From Paramacrobiotus richtersi (taxonomy: Eukaryota > Tardigrada > Eutardigrada > Parachela > Macrobiotidae): a DNA stretch of 42,764 bases. The stretch covers positions 1 through 42,764 of the forward strand of contig JAQGAU010000086.1 of NCBI GenBank assembly GCA_034698045.1. The letters run 5' to 3'. A model generated the notes under the pieces. It did no database searches. It was given only the letters and a program-made list of their open reading frames with translations, and had not been told where the DNA came from. Position 1 is the first letter of the stretch, and each line of letters starts with the position of its first letter. This document shows positions 21,695-34,200 of the stretch, in pieces. Both the position numbers and the translations under genes were made by a program.

Positions 21695-23227
21695 TGCTGC
21701 CTCAGGATTACAACGTTTCAATGTTAGCTGGTATGTCGGCCGGCACAAGCTCGTGGGGAAGTGGTCTGATTTAGTAACCTACTTATTTAGTTACCTACCG
21801 TCTTATCGCGATATTTTGTGATCTTCCTGTTTACGTTTCCGTAGACTTCCGTTACCTGTTCAGTTAAAACGATAATAAACGATAAGCATACTTGTAAATG
21901 GATTGTAACATTGTAATCCAAACCGCTCATTCCAGTGGTACATTCACCTTGTCGCATGAGCTATGAGCAGCATTTATCAAATATGGACAGTAAACAGGAA
22001 AGCGAGTTACTCGTCAAAAAGGCCAACACTGGTGCTGTTTCTACAGCAGCGCTATAATGTGCCTGGAACACTTCCTGCTTTTCGAGGAAAGGAATTTGAT
22101 AAATCAACTCAATATTATGCGTTGCTGTAACAGTTTCCTATACTTGTTTAGTTATTCAGTGGACGAGTATGCGATCCATAATAATACGGATACGGATTCA
22201 TCCTGCATGAGACTGTTGAAAACGCGGTGCTGATCACAGGCATTGAATGGAAGAATACTGCAGATATGCATATTTAACCTTGGTAGTTGAAGAGTACGCT
22301 GTTTGGAATATTTCGCGGCTGCCTATTACAGATATAATTATGACCTTTAAGTGTCGCATATGCCTGAGGTTGGGCCAGTGCGACAAGTTACTCTGTTGTT
22401 AGTTTGAATTGTGAACTTTTCCGCTGAGGGTCGGATTTGTTACAGACGATTGTATTGCCATCTTTGTGGCCGTTTTGACCTTTAGGCATCCCGCTAAAAA
22501 AGCACAGATAAACTCAAAACGACACCTGTTTTTGCAACAGTTTCACTGGCTCGCTTCGGATCGCAGCCCGCAGTGTCGTCACGGAATTCGTCTCAAGTCG
22601 AGAGATGACGAAGATGCGTTATTGCATATTTCCCATTTACACGATTGAAATCCAGGGCGAATGAAATCTTGACCTAACAACAAGGTTAGTATACTTTTGT
22701 CGCTTGATCTATGATAAAACGACTTGCGCAGTCCAGTCATGCTAAGCAGTAAGGAGGTGTTCACCACATGTCCGTCCGATAGTTCAGTTACCGCACTACG
22801 TGCTTTTTTGCTAATTAATGAGTATGTAAAAGCTTCGACCTCGTAATTGTTGTAAATTTATATACTATTATTGCACCGGCAACGGTAGAAAGTAAAAAGT
22901 ACAGAATTTGTGCCGCATAGTACGTGTAGCGGCGTCAAACGGCTTCGTGGTTAACAGCTAATAGTGCTGAATCAGTAAGCATACATTTGTGTATGTTATC
23001 GTAACAGTCAGCTGCTTGATAACGTAAGATAAAGTTACTACATTCAGGCCCATAGAAAGCTGCCGCAAATTGCAATCGTATCCTTCGGCAAATACGCTGT
23101 ACCGCTACTCAGGCTGAGACAGCGGCCTGTCCTGTTACAGTTTATGCAAACGCACATGTGAAACGACGTCGACGCTCGTGAACGATCGATTCTGAATTAT
23201 CTTCAGCACCTACGAACATACTTGTAA
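21695..23227. other. Intergenic DNA between divergent protease and HTATIP2 genes
   Basis: About 1.5 kb with no supported gene. Both neighbours are transcribed away from it. No TATA box is evident close to the HTATIP2 start. Confidence 0.5.
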
Positions 23228-24745
23228 ATGATTGTGCAATTCTCGATCGCAGTTGCCATCGCTGCGGTTCTTTCAGTTTACTTATCGCTCAACTACCAGA
23301 TCCCTCCGCCTATACATCCGCCGGAAGAAATGAACACGTTACTGCAGAATTTTTGCCAGTTGGACAAGAGCTGTTTTATTGTGGGCGCCAGCGGTGAAAG
23401 TGGAAAAGCTCTGCTTAAAGAACTAATCAGGCTGAAGCCGTTCGCGCGGATTGTCTTGATATCGCGACGAAAGCTGGAATATGATGATGAAGACCTGAAA
23501 AAGATCGTAAGTCACGGTAGTAAAAAGTTTCCTCACTGAAAGTTACATAAAAGAAAGAATGCAAATTATTGCGGTTGGCGGTTTGCGGCGCACGGAGTTA
23601 CAGTTTATCGTTGTTCCGCTTTAATCTTCTATTATCTTTGCTTGTCACAGGAGCAGCGCGTTATCGACTTTGATAAGATCGAAGAACTCCATCAGAATGA
23701 GTTCAAAGGATTCGATGTTGGTTACAGTTGTCTCGGAACTACGCGAGGCAAAGCGGGAAAGGTAAGAATACAGCGTAACGATGATCAAGTGCGATTTATC
23801 AAGGAAACCGTGTTCAAAAATCCGAAATAAAACTGTCAGCCAAAATCAAACTTTCAGAATGGTAGTGGGCTTGTTTGCAGACCAGCTTCCTGACAATCGC
23901 GCTTGATATATTCATCAATGTTTGTGTAGCGACATAATAAAGTTCCTCTGCATTTTCAGGAAGGCTTCTACAAAATCGAACATGACTATACTTTGAACGT
24001 GGCCAAAGCCGCTTTGGCAGGAGGTACCAAGCATTTTCACATGGTTTCCTCAAAAGGAGTCGCTGAAAATGCCTTTTTTTATTACCAACATGTGAAGGTA
24101 GTTACGTGTAGAGTGAAAACTACAATTATTACAGGTCAATTATGGCTTTTTGTCCATAAAACCAGTATGTGCTTATATACTTCAGCTACCAATTGCAAGT
24201 TAACTTATCTTTTAAATAGTGCAGCTTAACATAGACATTTGAGTTGAAGTTATCCATTGAAGTCGACGCTATAATATTATAAAATTAATCAGATCTCCAG
24301 GTCATCATCACTCTATATTTGGATTAACGAATCTTTCGGTTTTTTTCAGGGATTGACGGATCGAGAAGTTTGCGATTTGGGGTTCGAACGCACGAGTGTT
24401 TATCGTCCAGCGTAAGTGCAAAGTGTTCCGTTTGTAACACTTTATGAGAATGCTCTGTTTTTAGATTCCTGGTGTGCGACCGTACAGAAAGACGCGTTAT
24501 GGAAAGAATGGTAAGCGTAGCGCGAGAAAACACTGGACTTAAAGAGCCACACGAAAATAACCTTTCCTACCTTTCAGGCTCTGTTCTTGATTAAACCGGT
24601 AGCTTATTTGGCACCTACCGCTATAACGACTCCTATAGAGACACTAGCCAAAGCTATGATAGCGAGAACGATTAGCAACGATCCACCCGGGCCCGCCATC
24701 ATCGAGAACAAGGACATACATCAGCTGGGCAACTCGCTGGAATAG
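23228..24745 (+). CDS. HTATIP2: HTATIP2/TIP30-like oxidoreductase (atypical SDR)
   Basis: Exons are 23228-23506, 23651-23761, 23960-24097, 24350-24411, 24465-24510 and 24578-24745, giving 267 residues. After a hydrophobic N-terminal segment (residues about 3-22) comes the Rossmann nucleotide-binding motif GASGESG (53-59). Family hallmarks follow: FDVGYSCLGTTRGKAG, the active-site serines in HMVSSKG (160/161) and Y172-x-x-x-K176 (YQHVK), then SVYRPAFLVCDR and the C-terminal IIENKDIHQLG. Human TIP30 is an NADPH-binding SDR linked to nuclear import and apoptosis; the enzymatic substrate is unknown. The N-terminal segment makes this protein somewhat longer than the human one and suggests membrane anchoring or ER targeting, which is inference. 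It converges with the lectin A gene. Confidence 0.9.
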
Positions 24746-24844
24746 ATCAGCTGGTGCTGTGCATACATAGTTTCATTGTACGGATAATACCTACCACTGC
24801 CAATATTGGGATGTTATGTATAATTGAATCGATATGAGGTTGTT

Positions 24845-24850
24845 TTTATT
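24845..24850 (-). terminator. Candidate polyadenylation signal of lectin A
   Basis: Minus-strand AATAAA 213 bases past the lectin A stop. It lies inside the predicted 3' untranslated region of HTATIP2. Confidence 0.4.
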
Positions 24851-24986
24851 CCGCTTACAATGTTCGCTTTGGTTGAAATATAAACGCGACCAGTTGATAG
24901 TGAAGTATTTTTTTGGAAGTCTTGTTCATAACAGCTAGCATCGGTGTGTACCGTGTGTTTAGTTGTTCGAAATTTTCGTCTAGTAA

Positions 24987-24992
24987 AATAAA
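24987..24992 (+). terminator. Candidate polyadenylation signal of HTATIP2
   Basis: Plus-strand AATAAA 242 bases past the HTATIP2 stop, within the 317-base gap before the lectin A stop on the other strand. Confidence 0.5.
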
Positions 24993-25062
24993 ACTTTTAC
25001 ACCCCTGAAGCGGTCTAAAGTCAAATCGCACTCATTATTCCGAGAAGACAGCGTACAACATA

Positions 25063-28000
25063 TCAGACACTTCTAACTGATTTATACAGTACGGCGACAT
25101 AGTCCAAAAACTCCCTGTAAATCTCAATGCACTTCTTTGATGCGCCCGTGCGAAAGACCAAATCGGTTGATTCCGATGTCCCGGGGTCAACACTGGAAAT
25201 GGTCAGATTACCGCGAGAGCATTCAACCCTAACCGGTTCATATTCCGAAGCACGCTTCTGACGCAGTTGCCCGGATTTCGCCAGAATCCACGAATGGAAA
25301 TCGTTGAGGATCAGTCGGCAGTTTAGTGTATTGTCCCCATCAAAAACCGTGGTCAATGAGTCCACCAAATCCACTTCTGGTTCGGATAGGTTCAAGTTTC
25401 CTCGCCGACATGTTACGTTGAATGGCGTTCGTAGATAATCAGGAATCTCCATTGGTGGTCGAGTTGTTGTTGTCGGACGCCCCCATAATTCTGTCGTGAT
25501 AGTGTAAGGAGAGAATGTACGGAAAGTGCTAGATCTGGTTGAGATTGTTCCTCCAGTGTGTGCCTGCCTTGTTGTGGTGATTCCATAGGTCGTTCTGGTG
25601 GGAAACGCGGTTGTTACTACCGAAACAGATTCCAACGGCCGTTCGCAAACGTATGTCCTGTTTTGGTAGCAAGGACTCGCCGCAAAACCCTAAATACACA
25701 TTTATCAACTGTATAACATCTCTCACTTAACTTTCGAGGTAGCTTTAAGCCTTAACGAAAGCTTGAAAACAAATCTAACAACCATAAGAAAACCGTCCTA
25801 AGCAAGTCTTCAGTACCGTCAGTGTCAATGAAACACAGTCGTTTCCGACTACATTGGATCCCGTACTGGTGTCCCAAGGAGTGTACAGTACGTCTTCACC
25901 ACTGCTCCATGTGAAGACCCGCGGACCCCAAGTCCCATGATCGGCCAGCGCATTCAAACCAATCCATGCGCTCGTTACAATCCGGTTGATGGACTCGAAT
26001 TCGTTCTCATTTCGGATAGTTAATAGATCTCCCCCGTTAATCTTGCACTCGAGTTCGGCGGAAGACCAGACTTGTCGGGCCAGTATGTGTCGAATGCAAC
26101 GACCTTCGAAGAGATCCCATCCCTCGCGGCAGCCAAGTTGTTCGCCTTTGTGAAAGCACCATATGTTTCAATTCGGTCTACAACGCTTTTGCTGGCAATT
26201 ATTGATTTCAAATTAAATAAAAATAATACTAATAAAAAAACTATCTACCCATGCTGCAGCTTTGAAAAGAAACGTCGATCTGGGCAGAGCGCCTGGGTTA
26301 CGAATATACTCAGTACCAGGAAACGGAGTGGGAGCTGGACTGGTAGTAACAGAATAATTCGGCAGCGTCTTCTTGCAGATGAATGCCTGACGCTCTTTAC
26401 ATGCATTTGCCTCCCATTTCCAGTCAAACTTCATCCACGTCATCTCTGGTATTGCGAATGCACAACGAGGCTCGCGGTAGTACTCTGTGCTTGGATTTGG
26501 CTGCGCTGTTTGACAAGGCAAAGGACAGTCACGTCATGCGTTGAGCTAATGGTTGACTTATAATCCTGTCCTACCGGTTGCCCAGTTAGTGACGGCGAAA
26601 GGTACTGTCCATTTACGTGTCGAATTCCCGACCGACCAGTGCCAACCGTTCGCTTCCTCGGTGTACAGCGCCAGCCAGGTGCTCCAGACATTCGGCGTAA
26701 CACCATCTGTGTAAAAACAGGTTACAATTGATTTGATACAGTTATGCATGATTCTGCTCACCGAGATACTCCAGCTCTTCTTTCGTGGTAATATACAGCA
26801 ACTCAGAACTGGAGCCCAGATTCTGGCACACCTGTTTAGCCAGGTACCAGTTTGTAAACAGGTTACTTTCGGGGTAATAGCAATTGTGCCCATTTCGAAA
26901 CCAGCCATCACCACATAAGGGGTCAGAATAACTCAAGGAAGGACTGTGGATCGGACCTACAGTACAATGCGCCTTACGTTCGTCTACAGATTGTACTTCT
27001 TGTAGAAATTCTCTGTAGCACTTACTGCCGGGATGATAGCATATGAATTCCCGCTTTTCCGTACAGGCGGCAAAGTACCATTCGCCGTTTAGGTACTCAG
27101 AACTGTTAAGCGCCATGACGATGCATGGTGTCCTCAGGTTAGGTTCGCCGAACCAGTAGAGATTATCATATGCACCCTGGAGCATCTGGAAAATAAACAG
27201 GCATGCGTATGTAAAAGGAACTAATAAATTTACTAAAGGCGTTGTTAGGAAAGTTCACGGTAGTTATTTCGTTGTGGTTTTACGTTCGTTTATCTCTCGC
27301 CTTACTGGATTTCCATCGCTATATATATATTCGTACGCCTCTCCCGTTGCGTCTTCCCGTCGGACCCCTAACCACGTGTCGTTCTTTATTTGATCTGAAA
27401 CGCAACAACCACTCTACGCCCTTCCGATTTTGTAGCATTGACTGCGTCTCACTTGAAAGCATCACATTTTCGCCAAGACTGGTAGGATAGGCCAAAACGG
27501 ACGAACGATTCTGACAATAGCGCTGTGCGTCGTCCCTATTCCTTGCCTCGTTGACCATCAAATAGCAGCCATCATTGTGTTTAACAAAAGGTGCTTCGCA
27601 CACGACCGGCACTAAGACACATAACAAATACATAACATGAAGACAATGTGCCGTACACGTTTGGCACACAGTTGTTGTGTATAAAGCGTCAGAACGGTGT
27701 TTGATTACCGCTGATAATCGATTCATCCGGAACTTGTGATACCCGTGTTTGGCAAATGAAACCCTTCGGTTCGCTACAATTATTAGTGCTACCCCATTCC
27801 CCGCGGATACCTGTTCAAGAACGTATGCCTGGCACGTAAGGTTTCCATAATGAGAAGATAAACACGTACCAGCCGTCCAGTTGGTGGCATGAGTGTAGCC
27901 ACAGTGTGCAGTTCCATTCTCCGGCTTCAATGGTTCCGTAACCCAAACTTGAAAACCTATGGGGGTTCCATCGATCCAAGTAAAACTTCCATTTATTCCT

Positions 28001-30568
28001 GGAAAGTATCGTTTTTGATCACACTAATCAAGTCAGAAGCACAGTTTTTGTATATGGGCAGATACCTTGTAAACCGATCCAGAGATCCTCCATGTCGTAT
28101 TCCAGATAATCAAATCTTATCGCCTGTACAAAGTCTTGAACCGGGTTGCTAAGAAAAGACAGATGCGAACTTGATCAATCCGAGGATGCATGGCATAGCG
28201 AATATATTAACCTTTTAATTGTTGCCAAATCGCCATTAAGGTTCTGACAAGTCGCTCGTGCGTCGGAGAAACTCTTAAGAGGATCCCTACTGCCGTAAAA
28301 TCTGTAGCAGTTGTTGTCGAACTCATGCCAGCCATGGGGGCACAAGCCTAAAAAGACACCATGCATCGAGTGAGTAACACAACATCCCGTTATTCAGCAG
28401 CATTAGCTGGCCGGCGTCATGGGCGATGTACTTACCGATTGGTTCTTCACAAATGAATGGCAAAGTTTCTTCGGTACAATTATCGCTAAATCTCCATTGA
28501 TGGACTTCTGGTATGATGTCCCAATTGTAATCGAAGACCTCAGGCGTAGCATATTCTTCCGGTGACGTGTGGACTACGCCGCAGTACGATTTGCCATTCG
28601 GCAAAGACCTGCGCGTTCAAAATACTTACTGCTTAACGGCAGCATAAACATCTATCTGTGCTCCATTTCTTCCACAGATTACATGACTTGAAAGAGTACT
28701 GCATCAACGAGACTTTCCGCAACATGTTCTACCTTATTGATGTTTGGTATGCGGCTTACCGAATCAGCTGGGTGATGTTCGAATTAACCCAGTGATTCAC
28801 TGCTGTATTCGCAATAAGAGTGCCATCCACCCATGTGACATCGTGTTCTGTGGTGCTGGCATTCTTATGAGGTATGTCAATTCCCAGCCAACCCTGAGGT
28901 TGCTTCAAGTGCTCCCGTAACCAAGCTTTCATGCGTAAATCGTCCGAAGCACTCTTTATTACCGCTAATTTTCCATTGCTTCTGCTACTTGAAATAACAG
29001 ATTTAAAACTGAAAACATGAAAAATCAACATGTAGAATGCAATATAGTGAAAAACAAAGGCTGATATTCTGATAGGACCTACCTGCAGACACTGCTAGCA
29101 GACGGCCAGGTGAGAGGTTCAGGATGAAATTGCTGACATTTCCCCTCATAATAATTCCATTCGTTTGCTAAATCGCACCATGGCCGAGCGCCTGATAAAG
29201 CCCGTTGTTAACTCACAGTACAGTACATGTTAAAGAAACTATGCAATGTAAAGGAAATTTCAAATTTGCTTTCGTACGTGTCTACTTTGTTTTGTTACAG
29301 TACGTCTGTTGTAGTAACTCCCACGTGGTACGCATCTACTTCACCATTAGTCACAGCTGTTACATCAACAATACCCATCTGGGAAAAATACTCGTACTGA
29401 AAGCTCCCTTGCAGATAAAACCGTCAGGGGAGTTCGAAGTTTGCGCTTGAAACTGTATGGCATTAGCCACCGAATTATAACGTAACGTTCCTCGATATCT
29501 CCTTGCTTGGGCATCTGATATAGGGATGCTGGTAAATCCTGGAACAGCTGGTTCTGGTTGCCTGAAAATTAACGTGGCATTGTCCTAGAATGTATCAGTT
29601 TTGCAGCAATTTGTGATAAAACAATAAAAAAGTCAGACGTGCTCGCAAATACTCGTGACAGATATAACTGTTTTTAGTGTTACACCATCGTCAGAATGCA
29701 GTGACAATGACCGCTCCTCCTGCAAACGGATGTCACCGCTTTCGAGCGGTACCGTCTCGCCAGCGCTGTCTACGTTAACGGCTTCCGGGCAGCTTTTGGC
29801 CCAATGTCACAGAACTTGGGATAGTATGGAAAAAGGTACCATCTCTGAGTAAACAATTATTCTATATACTCAAATCTGCTGCCGATTAGCGCCGTACGTA
29901 GAGAAACAATCAGGTGCGTTCAGCCTGCTTTCCTGTGTATAACGACGTCGTCATACTGTATGCAATCAGCAAGGAGAAACTTGCAAGCATTTGTGGAAGT
30001 CACTAGTTACTCATACGCACAGTCCAATATACGTGTAGGGTCTCGTTGTGTTCCCATTAGTCCAACGCCAACTGCCACTTTCATACGTCAGGCCAATCCA
30101 ATAATATACAGATAAGTTGGGAATTTTTCCTTCGATCCATTTCTTCGAGAGATTATTATTTGCAGAGAGCGCTTGTCGAAGTCAGCGACATGAACAGTAT
30201 GTACCGTGGACATTAATACTTACGAGCTCGTCGTATGAATCAATTGTTGCAATCTCGCCTCCGAGCCGTTGGCATTCCATAAGTGCGTCTTCGAATCCAA
30301 GCAAATTAGAGATGGGTCCGGTGGGTAACTGATTAAACACATTTCTGCGATTGTATATGTAATAGCAGTCCGAAGTGCCCTTTCGATTGACCCACTCCGG
30401 TCCGGGGCACTGTGTACCGAGTGCGGTACCTACAGGAAAACAACCGGTTCGTGTTATATAACTGGAATAACCGAGGTTATGTCCCCAAATGTGAAACGGC
30501 AAAATGTGTCATGTTTTTTCCTTACTTGCTAGATACAGAGAAATGACCACAATTTGCAGGATCGCCAT
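25063..30568 (-). CDS. Secreted six-domain C-type lectin protein, copy A (intact)
   Basis: Nineteen exons on the minus strand: 30568-30526, 30429-30224, 30142-30021, 29561-29398, 29191-29083, 28984-28760, 28608-28436, 28347-28212, 28148-28066, 27998-27870, 27810-27709, 27611-27453, 27394-27306, 27185-27026, 26956-26762, 26706-26575, 26505-26317, 26145-25817, 25689-25063. The frame is open throughout: 1123 residues. A signal peptide (MAILQIVVISLYLA) precedes six C-type lectin domains at about 20-178, 179-347, 348-490, 498-633, 640-790 and 806-935, each with WxGL/WIGL-type cores and a closing FIC. CTLD4 has a GEPN loop, suggesting Ca-dependent sugar binding. A Thr/Pro linker and a duplicated Cys domain with an RQKR site (1058-1061) end the protein. 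No membrane segment is seen. The exon 3 acceptor is the weakest call. Confidence 0.88.
25129..25410 (-). other. Copy A: duplicated CxRGN...VF...C module with RQKR site
   Basis: Within exon 19 of lectin A, module 1 runs from the first Cys (25410) to its partner (25318), and module 2 from 25221 to 25129. Each Cys pair is exactly 30 residues apart. Both read C-x-R-G-N-L-x-[IL]-S at the start and V-F at the same offset. Between them, at 25263-25252, is RQKR followed by Ala-Ser, the shape of a furin site. I know no named family with this layout. Confidence 0.85.
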
Positions 30569-31285
30569 TCTGGATGAATCGGCCGTGCTTTTTTAAACCA
30601 GAATTTTAAAACGGATGTTGGTTGAGATAATTATCGAAACCATGGCGATCTACAGTGAGCAGTACCTAATATCCACTACAATCTGCTATCGTCGTACCTG
30701 TTAAATAATGCAGTCTATCGCAAGTAATGAGAATTAGCGCCATGGAAGATAATCTGCGTCGGTCGATAGTTCCGAATAATGGCATATTCCTTAAGTGTAA
30801 GATTGCTGGTTATGACAGAGCTATTGTTCCTTTGCAAACATCAAACAAAACGCAGTACCCATTCTGGACTTTTACAAATCGCTTGCTAGTTACTGCATCA
30901 AGAATGCCGGGTGTCATGAGTAAATCGTGTTATCTTATCTACGCTACAATGTTGCAAAACAATATTTTCTCTAGGGTTATATTCAGCTTTGAACATTGCA
31001 GTCAGTTTTGTTTTTTCAGTATCGGGAACATGACCGTAACTTCGTTGCCGTTACCGAAGACGCCAGAATCACTGCCAATATCATTAATAACTGGCGAATA
31101 TAATATTAATATATCACACGTACACTAATACAAAACACCAGAATCTCTGATTATGTATCGCATGTACACTAGGGCCTGTGTGCATATATACTGTAGTTCA
31201 AAGCACAGCCGATGTACTTACTTATATACATTTTTTTTGTATAGCAGCTGACAGATGAGCAATGGCATCTGACAGATCAGTTACA
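30569..31285. other. Spacer between lectin copies A and B
   Basis: No gene is recognised. Parts of 30720-31030 align with 38050-38330 in the B-C spacer, so the spacer was duplicated with the gene. The right end holds the 3' untranslated region of copy B. Confidence 0.55.
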
Positions 31286-34200
31286 TTAAAATTTTGACAA
31301 TGAATTATAAAAAACAGCAATATAGGACAAAAATTCTCTGTAAATAGTGATGCAGTTTTTGGATGCACCGGTGCGGAACACTAGATCCGTTGACTCTGAT
31401 GTCCCGGGATCAACGCTAGAAACGGTCAAATTACCCCGTTTACATTCCACTTTAACCGGTTCATAGTCCGATGCACGTTTCTGTCGCATCTGTTCAGTTT
31501 TAGCAAGGATCCACGAATGCAGATCGTTAAGGATCAGTCGGCAGTTGAGCGTGTTATCCCCGTCAAACACCATAGTCATCGCGTCCACTTGATCGACCTC
31601 AGTTTCGGAAAGATTAATGTTTCCTCGGCGACATGTGACGTTAAACGGGTTGAGCAGATATAAAGGGATGTCGATCGGCGGACGAGATGTTGTTGTTGGA
31701 CGCCAGTATGGTGTGGTCGTTAACCACCAGGAAACGTCTGTTGGACGGGTGTAATTCCAGGTACAGGTGGCTGTAATCAGGCTGGGTGTGGTGGTGGATC
31801 TCGGTGGTGTTGGAGTTGGGCGTGTTACGCTGAAGGATTCTGGAGACCGTTCGCATACGTATGATCGATTATCACTGCATGAATACGCTGCAGTTCCCTG
31901 AAAAACAGAATGCAAATTGAGCTGGAAGTAAACGGTAGTCGGACGGCTCGACATATGTGTGGCGTAGCAACGCCTGTACTGTATGTACTCTGTAGCATAG
32001 AATACGTGACAATATGTGTCTGTACGGGCATGCACTTATTCGAATTCGGAAACTTACTATCTCAAACGGCAGAAACAAGATTTGTTTCGAATGGATTTTT
32101 GTACCGTTCGAGTTGTAGCAACACAGTTGTTCGCGCCAACGTGACTGCCAATTTTATGGTCCGTTTTGTGTAGCATCGACATCCCACGGTGTATATTGCA
32201 CTTCTTCCTGGCTAGTCCATGTGAAAACCCGTGGACTACGAATGCCGCTCCACGGGTTCGTTATGCCGGGATCGTCGTTGGCGTTCAATCCAATCCAAAC
32301 GTTTGTCGCTCCGGAATGGCGATTAAATTCTTTAAACTCCGACTCGTTACGGATAGTCAGTAGATGTCCACCATCGGACTGGCAGGCCGTTTCCGCACCG
32401 AACCAAGTTGTTTTGTAATAATCATATAAAATAAACGTAATACAGCGGTCACTTAGTCGTATCCAGCCATGAGGACAATCGAAATCTTCGCCTATAACAA
32501 CATAAACATTTCAATGCATACAGGCAAGTTTTGCAGGGCCAACGGTGCGTGCTTACCGGGCGAGGGCGTTGGAGAGGGTGTGGCAACCAGCGGAGTGTTT
32601 GGCAATGTTTTCTTGCAGATGAATAACTCTCTCCGGTCACATGGAACAGCAGTCCATCCGGAAGCGCGATAGCGCATTAACACGCAGCGCGATGTAGAGC
32701 CAACGCTCGCAGTTTCATCGGGTTCTCCTGTTTACCAAGAAATAGAGAACCTTACGGTTTCGCCTGGAGGTCGGGTCCTTAGCACTTCATACCGTCCTTC
32801 CAATGTGTAACTGCCAGTGGTATTTCCCATTTGCTCGAGGAATTCCTGAATGGCCAGTGCCATCCGTAGTTTTCCTCGGTGTACAATCCGATCCAGTAGT
32901 CGACAATCCGCTGATGTTGAACCAAAAATTCTGTAATCCAACAAACCAATATTATAGTATCACTTACAACAGAGTACCGCAGACACTAAGTCTTTGTTTC
33001 GTACTTGACGCTGTTAACGATCTTACATTCATCTGATAGACTTATCACAGACATACCGTTGATAAACGTGAGCTCTGGTTTTGTGGTGATATATAGCATA
33101 TCAGAGTTTGGTGCCATGTTCTGGCATGTCTGTTTAGCCAGATGCCAATTTAAGGCTTCATGCAGATTAATATAGTAGCAATCTTGTCCATTACGCAGCC
33201 AACCATCGCCGCACAGCGGATCAGAATATTCAGGAGACGGTTTCGAAGGCTGCAACGGCACTGGAAAGATATACGTGCTACTAAGTCGAAAAATACTTGA
33301 ACTTGAATGATTCGGTCACGTTGAAAAACTACACTGCAAGTTTTGCTCATTTGGCAGACCTGGAGAAAGTTACACAACAAAGTAAGTTTCACTGCCTTAC
33401 AATTCTGTTCATTTTTGGTTTCTGTTTGCTTTTAACGAGAAATATCGGTTATCGCGTTACGTACGGGATTCATAATATCACAGGGTCATGGGAGATTGGG
33501 AGTTAACAGTTTAACCAAATGTAGTAAGTTACACTTACCACCTCGATAGAAACACATGAATTCCTTCTGCTCTGTACAAGCAGCATGGTACCAGTCCCCA
33601 TTAGAGCCAAACACAAAGTGCGGATTATTCTTGCTTGCCATCGCAACGCACGGTTTATTCGGATCATCATCATTATCATTATACATGAACCTTCTATATG
33701 CATTGTTTGGCATCTAAAACAACCGCATCAGATTCGCGGCGTATTGTAAATCGTAGATCAGTCTTCGTACAATAAATACTCGGCTGATTCTGCTAACGAC
33801 TGAACAATGATGTAGCACAATATTTTCCTTACTTGCCAATATCATGATATTCACGTAAAACAGAAGCAACATATTTTGTTAGCCTTACGTTGGATCCATC
33901 GCTATACATGTATTCAGGGAAGTCATCTAGTCTGCCCTCGCGGCGAATTCCCAGCCAGAGGTCATTGCCGATTCGCTCTGCGAATGCAGCCGTAATTCAT
34001 AAACCTCCCTTTTCATAGTGTACAGTGAACAACATACTTTTGAGCCATAGGTTCTCTCCAAAAGTAGTGGGATAGATTAGAACGGATGAGCGATTCTCGC
34101 AGTACCGTTGGGCATCGTCCCGGTTCATCGAACGGTTAGGCATCAGATAGCATCCGTCGCCGTGGTGAAAGAAGGGCGCGGCGCATGTCACCGATGCTAA

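Noticed and set aside
29700-29830. Possible extra exon of lectin A in intron 3, with a WAKSC-like reading
   Set aside because: Exon 3 joins directly to exon 4 in phase 2 in both copies A and B to give a complete lectin domain; copy B has nothing like it.
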